From: Lanius collurio
Taxonomy: Eukaryota > Chordata > Aves > Passeriformes > Laniidae
Length of the DNA stretch: 64,000 nt
Direction of reading: 5' to 3'
Assembly: GCA_020086605.1 (NCBI GenBank)
Contig: JACBWW010000047.1
Location: forward strand, 2,742,363 to 2,806,362
The translations under genes and the position numbers were made by a program. Positions 59,801-64,000 of this stretch are shown piece after piece (within the stretch, counting starts at the first letter, position 1; each line of letters starts with the position of its first letter). The notes under the pieces were generated by a model. That model did not search any database. It worked only from the letters and a program-made list of their open reading frames with translations, and was not told the DNA's origin.

Positions 59801-62800
59801 TTTGCCCTTCAGAGCACTCATTCATCAGGAAAAGTGAAGCAACTAAAACCACCAACAAATACAGTAAAAGATGAACACATTCTGCAAACTTTAAAGGTAG
59901 TTTTTGTGTTATCTTTTGTCCATTTTGTATATGGTCTATCTCACTTTGCATATGTTCATTGAATGAGAAATTGTGCTCCACAAAATAAGTAAATTCCCCC
60001 CTTTTTTTCCTTCAGCCTACCTGTGCATTACAGTTAATGAGGAATTCCAAGTATGAGGTGGTTGCTGTACCAACAGCATCCTATTGGCCTTGAGAGAAAG
60101 GAAGGGGGTGCCTTTGCTAGAGGAAGGTCACTGTTAATCTGGTTATGTCACTGCTCATAAATGAAGTGTGGCAAAAGTCGCACAGATTCCAAGCAAGTCC
60201 AGAAAACTTTACTAAAAGGAAGGGGATACACTCATATTTGAAATAAAATCTAAGGCTAAGCTGCCCTCTAGAATAATAAATCAAGGACCTTTGCACTTCA
60301 GATAATAACACAGCCAAATACAATGCTACATTTATGTCTTATTTTTAGACAAAGCCTGGGCAAAACAAAACAAAATACAATTTTCAGGTCTGTTTCATGA
60401 AATAAAAAAAAAAAAAAGAAACTATCAGTGCCCACCTAATGATCCATCCTATCCCAAATGCTGAAAAGTCATTAGTGTCACCTCAGCCTGAAGAATCCAA
60501 GTGTTAAATCAGTGTGGTATGAACAAGTCAAAGCAAATTTAATCACTGTAGGCTATATTACATCCCAATATGTGCTGAGGAAGATTGGCATCTGCTACTC
60601 ACAATTAGCAGGGAGATTTTCAGGGAGGAAAGCATCTGTCAGGCAGACCCATGACGAGCAGGGTGGAGCACAAGCAAGGAAACAGGGATTTTCTCCCTCT
60701 TTAATATGAAGCACAACTTTTTATTTAAAAACCTTTTCACACATTGAAGTGGTTTCTCCAAACAAAGAGATGGAAAGCAAAGTGGATCCCAGCTTTCAGT
60801 GCCCCACTATCACAGCAGGTGACTGGAGATCTCTCCCAGATGTCTTTTGTTCTGCTACTTTAACAATGGATCAGAGAGTCACTGTTAATATAGGTTTGGA
60901 GGAAAGATAATACAAATTGACATTTCAGCTGTTGATTGGCTGGAAGCAATAAATCAAACAGTCAACCATAAATCAACTTTATAGCACAGGACAAAACATC
61001 AATTTGTTGTGGTGAAATCCAGTCCCTGTTGAAAAGCCAAGTCAGCTTACAGGGAGAGAAAGGAGAGCCAGCAGACAGACACTGCAAGAGTTTAACAATC
61101 CACAACAAGTTTATTTTTAAACTGTGTTGGGAGCAGTTGTCAGCACTGGGTGTGTGGTTTGCCGTGGCTACAGCTCCTGATGACATCAAAATACACCCCA
61201 TGAGAACAAAGTGGTGCCAAAGGAAAACAGTGACTGTGGCAGCCTTTCACTCTCCAAAGCAGAAGCACCTAAACCTGTCAAGCCTTGTGAGACATCAGCC
61301 ATGAACCTTTGGTTTGCAGCTACTGCTGCCAGACAGAGCAGAACAGATCTGTGAACTGCAGGCTCCTCACTCCTCATGCTTTTCATTATAGTCAGCCTAG
61401 TTTGGACAGGATACAACTGATCAAGAGCCCTCAGACATCCCACTGTTGTCTAAAGACCTTGTTCATAAAAAAGTCTCCTTTGGAGACCACAAAAACATAC
61501 AAGATGAGCTGCCAAGACCTTCCTATCAAAAGCAGACAGAAATCAGTCACAGGTAGATCAGCCCCAGGGTTTCACTCCCTTCTTTTACAGTGTTGTTTAT
61601 GATTCAAATACAGTCTCCAACAAATAGAAAGTATTACCCTTCTTGCCTGGTCCCCAAGAAAGCAGTGACAGAAAAATTACTGAGAGTCACAGGGCTGCTT
61701 CTCAATCACTCCATATAAAGCCATTAACAAGTGTAAATTCAGCCAACTGCCACGTATTTGCTAGTGTTTTATGTTTATATTTTAGCTTTAAAGTTTCTTC
61801 CCCTTGCTATCATATTCAACAGTATTGCTCTTTGTGGCAGAACTTCAGAAAAGGGTCACTTGCCACAGAGCCACATGTCCATAACACTGGATGAGCAGCC
61901 AATTTTTCATCTGCTCAGTAGCAAAAGAAATAAATCTTCCTGTCATTAAACCTTTCTGCTGAAGAACCTCCCACCAATGACACTGAGAAGGCAGCAGAGG
62001 TAAAGGATGCTGAGTCTGGTGTGGGCTTAAAATGGGGTGGAAATAGGACAGTTTACAAGTCTGAGGTAAAAGTCAGTATTTTGAAAGTTTTTTATTTGCT
62101 TTATATTCAATCACAAATTGACTGCAAGAGTCTGAGATTCTGCAACTGTTTGGACTTGGGGAATTTCTGTTCACTCTTTTGTCACTCATCCTACTACCAG
62201 ACCTTCAAACATTCATGTGATCATGTAAATTTTAAGACTCCTTGAACATAAACAACTTTATGCTGAAACAGTTCTGTGTTTGAGCAAATTTTCAACCATG
62301 TGAATGGGACAAAATGAGGATGCAGACACAGAAGTCTGTTCAGGATTTGGAGCAATATCCTTGTCCCATGCTCACACTTGTAAGCCCAAAGCAGCCCAGG
62401 AACCCAACCCCAAAACTTCCCTCCCTGGGAAAAATTAAAACCAGCTCCTTAGAGCATCATATCGTCATCCATCAATTTGGTACCAACTATCATTTGTCAG
62501 CTCTAAGTGAGCCATGAAATTTCTCATTCCCCACATCACTGGCACTAGCAAAATCAGAAAACAAATTCAGCATGTTCTAGGTTCTTCATCTGGATCTGTA
62601 ACTATCCTGGGGAACATGGAGCAGTCTTTGGTGCCTTTTGGTGTCTGGGACAAGCAATTTGCTAACATTTCTCAGAGCTACACATCAGAGTCCTACAGTG
62701 AAGGCAAATGGGTTTGGGTTTCTGACAGGATTTTGTTGTGAACTACAATTAACTTTGAAGAAAACAGAAAGGATAATTTCATGCTCCGTTAAACTCATAA

Positions 62801-63589
62801 TTTCTTTCTGCATTTCTGGACCTGGACCACACTGTTCTTATCCCTACTCAGCCTTCCACAGCCTCACACCCAGTACTGTAGAGCAGTTAATTAAATACAA
62901 ACTTCTCTTCAAAGCACTGACTAAGGTGTGTCAAATCCTGTCCCCTCAGCTGCCATAAAGGGACCATTAAGTTATCTAAATACTTCCAGAAAGTGTTGCA
63001 ACACACCACAAATCACAGCAGTGTGAACAGGCACTCACAGTGCTGGTATCCACAACTTCCCAGGGCTCCTGGAAGCCTCTCTGGGGTGTCTCTGTAAAAG
63101 CTGGTTTAGGCTCTGCCCCCTGAACAGCATCAAGCCACAGCACACCATTTCTGCCCACCTTTGAGGCTGACAGAAAACAGAAGAGAAGTCTGTACCCCCA
63201 TAGCATAAGAAAGGTCTTGTACCAGGTAAGGAGATGTTTCCTCTTCCACACCTGCACCTTCTGAGCAGGCTGCCAGGAAAAGCCAGGTCCATATCAGCTC
63301 CTCCTCCTCTGCTGAAGGGGCCCCTTTGGGAGGGCAAAAATTCAAGAGCTGAAGGATAAACATTTCAGAGGATCATACACAAAAAGAGACAGAAAGCCTT
63401 AGGTCACAGCCAAGGAAAGGGCCCCCAGCCCAAGCAGGCAACTAAGAGTAAATAGCCCCACCTGCTCCTTTTATTCACACATGACATTTCCTCATCAGGT
63501 AATTTTTAAATCACTTTCACCTGCAACCAGCTCCCAGTCAGGAGCCCTGGCCTTCCCTCTTCTCCTTCCAGCGGTCTCACATCATCTTA
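56851..63589. other. Non-coding sequence, mostly unremarkable
   Basis: No gene is supported. The 158-codon frame at 57758-58234 crosses the G/T tract and codes a Gly, Leu and Phe run there by composition. AT-rich complex blocks at about 57040-57130, 57460-57560 and 60880-61000 may be regulatory. Frames at 59.6-63.3 kb on both strands are short and lack domains. Confidence 0.5.
58021..58105 (+). repeat. G/T-rich tract, possible weak G-quadruplex
   Basis: G runs of two to five bases alternate with T runs (TTGTGGTTTGGGGGTTTTGG and similar). A two-tetrad G-quadruplex is possible on this strand. It is the G/T counterpart of the A/C tracts elsewhere in the window. Confidence 0.65.
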
Positions 63590-63695
63590 GGATCACAGGA
63601 TTATTTAGATTGGCAGAGACCCTTGAGATGGTTGAGCTGAGCACTCCCAGGTACACCACTAAACCATGTCTCTAAGTGCCACATCCACACATCTT
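63590..63695 (-). mobile_element. CR1 LINE 3' end fragment
   Basis: GGATCACAGGATTATTTAGATTGG followed by CCACTAAACCATGTCTCTAAG and CCACATCCACACATCTT matches the reverse complement of a CR1 subfamily 3' end distinct from the two copies at 45333 and 47951. It is 5' truncated and diverged. Confidence 0.87.
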
Positions 63696-64000
63696 GTTGC
63701 ATGGCAGGTCAGTGAGGACCATGTGAAGCCTCCTGAAGCATCACTGGGTTCCTTGTTTCACCCTGGGGAGAATGACACTTCAGGAGATTTAACAGGGAAC
63801 GGAAAGTACATCTGGTAGTGTAAGAAAAATGCTATTAAAAGAGGAGGCTAAAAGAAGAACCCCTTGAGGATGCCATGCACTGAAGTGGCAGAGGTGATGT
63901 GTGGCAAACCCAGCTCCTTCAGCACGAGAGATTTCAGTGAGAAGGCTGTGAGCCCTGCTTTGGGCTCCCAGAAACCCTCCAGCAGTTCTGCAAGGGGCTC
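63696..64000. other. Non-coding sequence, nothing recognised
   Basis: No feature could be identified up to the window edge. Confidence 0.5.

Noticed and set aside
1..64000. CRISPR arrays, operons, phage or plasmid features, rRNA and tRNA genes
   Set aside because: None are present. The repeat content, CpG depletion and lack of long ORFs indicate vertebrate nuclear DNA.

Overview
This window looks like bird nuclear DNA, and almost all of it is non-coding. GC is moderate (by eye a little over 40 percent) and CpG is scarce outside a few patches. Every interspersed repeat I could recognise is a piece of CR1, the dominant LINE of birds and other reptiles: three are avian-type 3' tails (45333-45545, 47951-48068, 63590-63695) and one is an older piece of the reverse transcriptase region (about 42290-42540). 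All four lie on the minus strand, right of the assembly gap. I saw no Alu, L1, MIR, DNA transposon, rRNA, tRNA, CRISPR array, operon or other prokaryotic feature. Songbird is possible, but I cannot show it.

No protein-coding gene can be supported. The longest open frames (about 735 bp at 18200-18934 plus, 687 bp at 36896-37582 minus, 615 bp at 17205-17819 plus) have no recognisable domain and read like chance ORFs in stop-poor sequence. Any transcript here is therefore probably an intron, an untranslated first exon or a lncRNA.

Layout: 1-38 kb is gene-free sequence with many AT-rich, homeodomain- and POU-site-rich blocks that resemble conserved non-coding enhancers, plus a 343-bp tandem duplication (29885-30559), a GATA microsatellite (10407-10474) and a CpG patch (about 11.25-11.52 kb). 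From 38.1 to 39.65 kb lies the best promoter candidate: a CpG shore, a 377-bp run of N, a dense CpG island with a GC box, and a good plus-strand splice donor at 39642/39643. From 39.65 to 51.9 kb the sequence is again non-coding, with CR1 remnants, more candidate enhancers, a perfect 22-bp palindrome and a perfect 38-bp tandem duplication. A second short, dense CpG island (51.9-52.16 kb) is followed by a consensus CAG/GTAAGT donor at 52470/52471. The rest, 52.5-64 kb, has further candidate enhancers, a 47-bp duplication, a G/T-rich tract and the last CR1 tail.

The simplest reading is part of the regulatory landscape of an unidentified, probably developmental, vertebrate gene. Two CpG-island promoters may both point right, and candidate enhancers lie on both sides. 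The conservation of these blocks is inferred from composition and motif content, not from an alignment. I found no sign of an undescribed biological system.
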